From Bacteroidia bacterium (GTDB taxonomy: Bacteria; Bacteroidota; Bacteroidia; B-17B0; Aurantibacillaceae), in NCBI GenBank assembly GCA_014379485.1, contig JACMLS010000077.1, positions 1 through 6,610 of the forward strand: a stretch of DNA of 6,610 bases, read 5' to 3'. A program made the translations under genes and the position numbers. How positions within the stretch are numbered: the first letter of the stretch is position 1; every line of letters begins with the position of its first letter. Positions 6,225-6,610 of the stretch are shown here, piece after piece. The notes beneath the pieces were generated by a model. The model did no database searches. It was not told the DNA's origin and saw only the letters and a program-made list of their open reading frames with translations.

Positions 6225-6575
6225 ATGAACCATATTCATATAACTGGAATTAAATACGTTGAGATGAACCAAAATGAGGGTTTGGATTTTAAATACAAAC
6301 CCGATGTACCAAAACTGCAATTGGTTGGCTCTATTTTAATTGAAGAGACCGAAGAAGAAGAGCAAGGAGTTGTTTTTCTTACCCAAAAACAATTGAATCA
6401 GGTGCTGGTGAACAAAGAAGTTGATCTTAAACTAACTGAAGATGAGCGCTGGTATCCCGCAAAACCTTTAACCAAAGAACAGGTTAAAAAGGTTGGTCTG
6501 GTAACTTTAGAATCAGAACTCGTTGCAACTTCAGGCGAAATTAAATGCTTTGAAGTGCAGAAAGTAGTGAGTTAG
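6225..6575 (+). CDS. small acidic protein of unknown function
   Basis: I do not recognise this 116-residue protein. It has no signal peptide, membrane segment, cysteine pair or known motif, so it is probably cytoplasmic. It contains an acidic run (EETEEEEQG, residues 40-48) between two segments that look beta-strand-forming (LQLVGSILI and GVVFLT), then a lysine- and glutamate-rich part (LTEDERWYPAKPLTKEQVKK) and a closing strand-like segment (EIKCFEVQKVV). The reading frame is clean, codon use resembles the neighbours, and it sits after a terminator with its own possible promoter, so it is probably a real single gene. The ATG at 6225 is the chosen start; M14 is an alternative. There is no Shine-Dalgarno sequence, as is usual for this phylum. 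Confidence 0.75.
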   Translation: MNHIHITGIKYVEMNQNEGLDFKYKPDVPKLQLVGSILIEETEEEEQGVVFLTQKQLNQVLVNKEVDLKLTEDERWYPAKPLTKEQVKKVGLVTLESELVATSGEIKCFEVQKVVS

Positions 6576-6581
6576 TTACAC

Positions 6582-6609
6582 GTCACACTTCGACATGGCT
6601 CAGTGTGAC
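6582..6609. repeat. hairpin-forming repeat at the right edge
   Basis: GTCACACT (6582-6589) and AGTGTGAC (6602-6609) form a perfect 8-bp stem around TCGACATGGCTC. It closely resembles the intergenic repeat type of the form CACTTCGACAGGCTCAGTGTGAC that I recall as common in many bacterial genomes; I cannot confirm copy number here. It starts 6 nt after the stop codon of the small protein and may help end its transcript. The window stops one base after it, so a T-run cannot be judged. Confidence 0.6.
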
Positions 6610-6610
6610 A

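Overview
The window looks like chromosomal DNA from a member of the Bacteroidota, most likely the Flavobacteriia or a related class. Four things point there: a TonB-dependent receptor with an N-terminal carboxypeptidase-regulatory-like domain, a secreted M43 metalloprotease carrying a type IX secretion (T9SS) C-terminal sorting domain, AT-rich DNA with no Shine-Dalgarno sequences before the starts, and TAnnTTTG-type -7 promoter boxes.

Layout. Positions 1-2383 (minus strand) hold the first ~794 residues of the receptor, cut by the left edge. A 213-231 bp divergent intergenic region follows. Next, on the plus strand, come a PhoB/OmpR-type response regulator (2597 or, better, 2615, to 3295) and a PhoR-like membrane histidine kinase (3514-4563). 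They are separated by an unusually long 218 bp gap that is almost entirely filled with diverged copies of one repeat, two direct and one inverted. A decayed further copy and a 20 bp palindrome lie just downstream of the kinase. Then come the M43/T9SS protease (4742-6073), a rho-independent terminator (6076-6118), a small acidic protein of unknown function (6225-6575), and a hairpin repeat running into the right edge.

How the genes may work together. The regulator and kinase form a complete two-component system with all catalytic residues present. The receptor is transcribed divergently from them, and upstream of its start there are three TTAcc/TTAag half-sites spaced exactly 11 bp apart, the spacing used by PhoB-family regulators. 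I infer that the regulator may control the receptor, and so uptake of some nutrient. The ligand and signal cannot be read from this window. The protease and the small protein appear to be independent units.

I see no RNA gene, CRISPR array, transposase, or clear anti-phage or otherwise novel system. The most unusual part is the repeat-filled space between regulator and kinase, together with an identical 11-nt TTTAATTTTAC box placed 4-6 nt before both start codons.
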